A stretch of 64,000 bases of DNA from Schistocerca nitens (Eukaryota > Arthropoda > Insecta > Orthoptera > Acrididae): the NCBI RefSeq assembly GCF_023898315.1, contig NC_064619.1, forward strand, positions 499,072,594-499,136,593. The letters are read 5' to 3'. The translations under genes were made by a program, and so were the position numbers. Position 1 is the stretch's first letter. Each line of letters begins with the position of its first letter. Positions 63,854 through 64,000 of this stretch are shown piece by piece. Under the pieces are notes generated by a model. That model did not search any database. It worked only from the letters and a program-made list of their open reading frames with translations, and was not told where the DNA came from.

Positions 63854-64000
63854 CATGCACTATGTCGTCATTGATAACTTAATAACAAGGACGTAAATTC
63901 ATGGGGTGTAACACGTATATTTACTTATTTGGCTGTACCTTAAATGTTATGTTCCAACCTCAAAATCTAGATCCATTGACTGCGCTCTAGATCTGTTTGC

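Noticed and set aside
1..64000. LTR retrotransposons (gypsy/copia/BEL)
   Set aside because: I looked for long direct repeats and for protease, RT and integrase motifs of LTR elements and saw none. All RT blocks found have non-LTR signatures.

Overview
This is a piece of a large, repeat-dense arthropod nuclear genome. The best guess is a grasshopper or locust (Orthoptera, Acrididae, possibly Schistocerca). That guess rests on remembered resemblance of the SINEs and LINEs to locust repeats plus the overall style (AT-rich, nested transposons, very long introns); no database was searched. There is no bacterial gene organisation, operon or CRISPR array, and no bona fide tRNA or rRNA gene.

Host coding signal is almost absent. 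Two short GC-rich blocks on the minus strand look like real internal exons with AG acceptors and GT donors: 60924-60981 (58 nt) and 32642-32809 (168 nt). Their phases fit direct splicing to each other, so most of the window may be a ~28-kb intron of one minus-strand gene plus its flanks. I do not recognise the gene.

Everything else identifiable is mobile DNA, in several layers. (1) Three 1,422-bp copies of a Tc1-like transposon (5589-7010, 10283-11704, 53987-55408); two keep an open 336-340 aa transposase with a D,D(32)E triad. (2) A Tc1/mariner-superfamily transposon with ~300-bp terminal inverted repeats (12120-18597) that has swallowed a CR1-like LINE and a full-length RTE-like LINE. (3) A 1.3-kb element (33771-35085) inside another CR1-like LINE. 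(4) Many decayed mariner, Tc1, pogo/Tigger and Harbinger remnants. (5) A Helitron remnant beside a broken Polinton/Maverick-type DNA polymerase B (20581-23125). (6) Two inverted-repeat elements carrying tRNA-like modules in both arms (18982-20006 and 27870-28606). (7) About a dozen copies of one tRNA-derived SINE, most with readable target-site duplications, plus other tRNA-derived SINE families.

Region by region: 1-12 kb has SINEs, mariner scraps and Tc1 copies 1 and 2. 12.1-18.6 kb is the nested mariner/CR1/RTE block. 19-23 kb holds a tRNA-bearing inverted-repeat element, then Helitron and polymerase remnants. 24.6-26.8 kb has a decayed RTE and a SINE-in-SINE. 27.4-28.7 kb is a foldback in a mariner. 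29.4-32.4 kb has a Tc1-like remnant and a diverged tandem array split by a Harbinger element. 32.6 kb is the candidate exon. 32.9-38 kb holds CR1-like LINEs with a mariner insertion. 39-47 kb has mariner, LINE and Tc1 scraps and a circularly permuted ~730-bp repeat. 49-57 kb has a chimeric SINE, a pogo-like remnant and an RTE broken by Tc1 copy 3 and by another RTE. 58-64 kb has Tc1 remnants, SINEs and the second exon.
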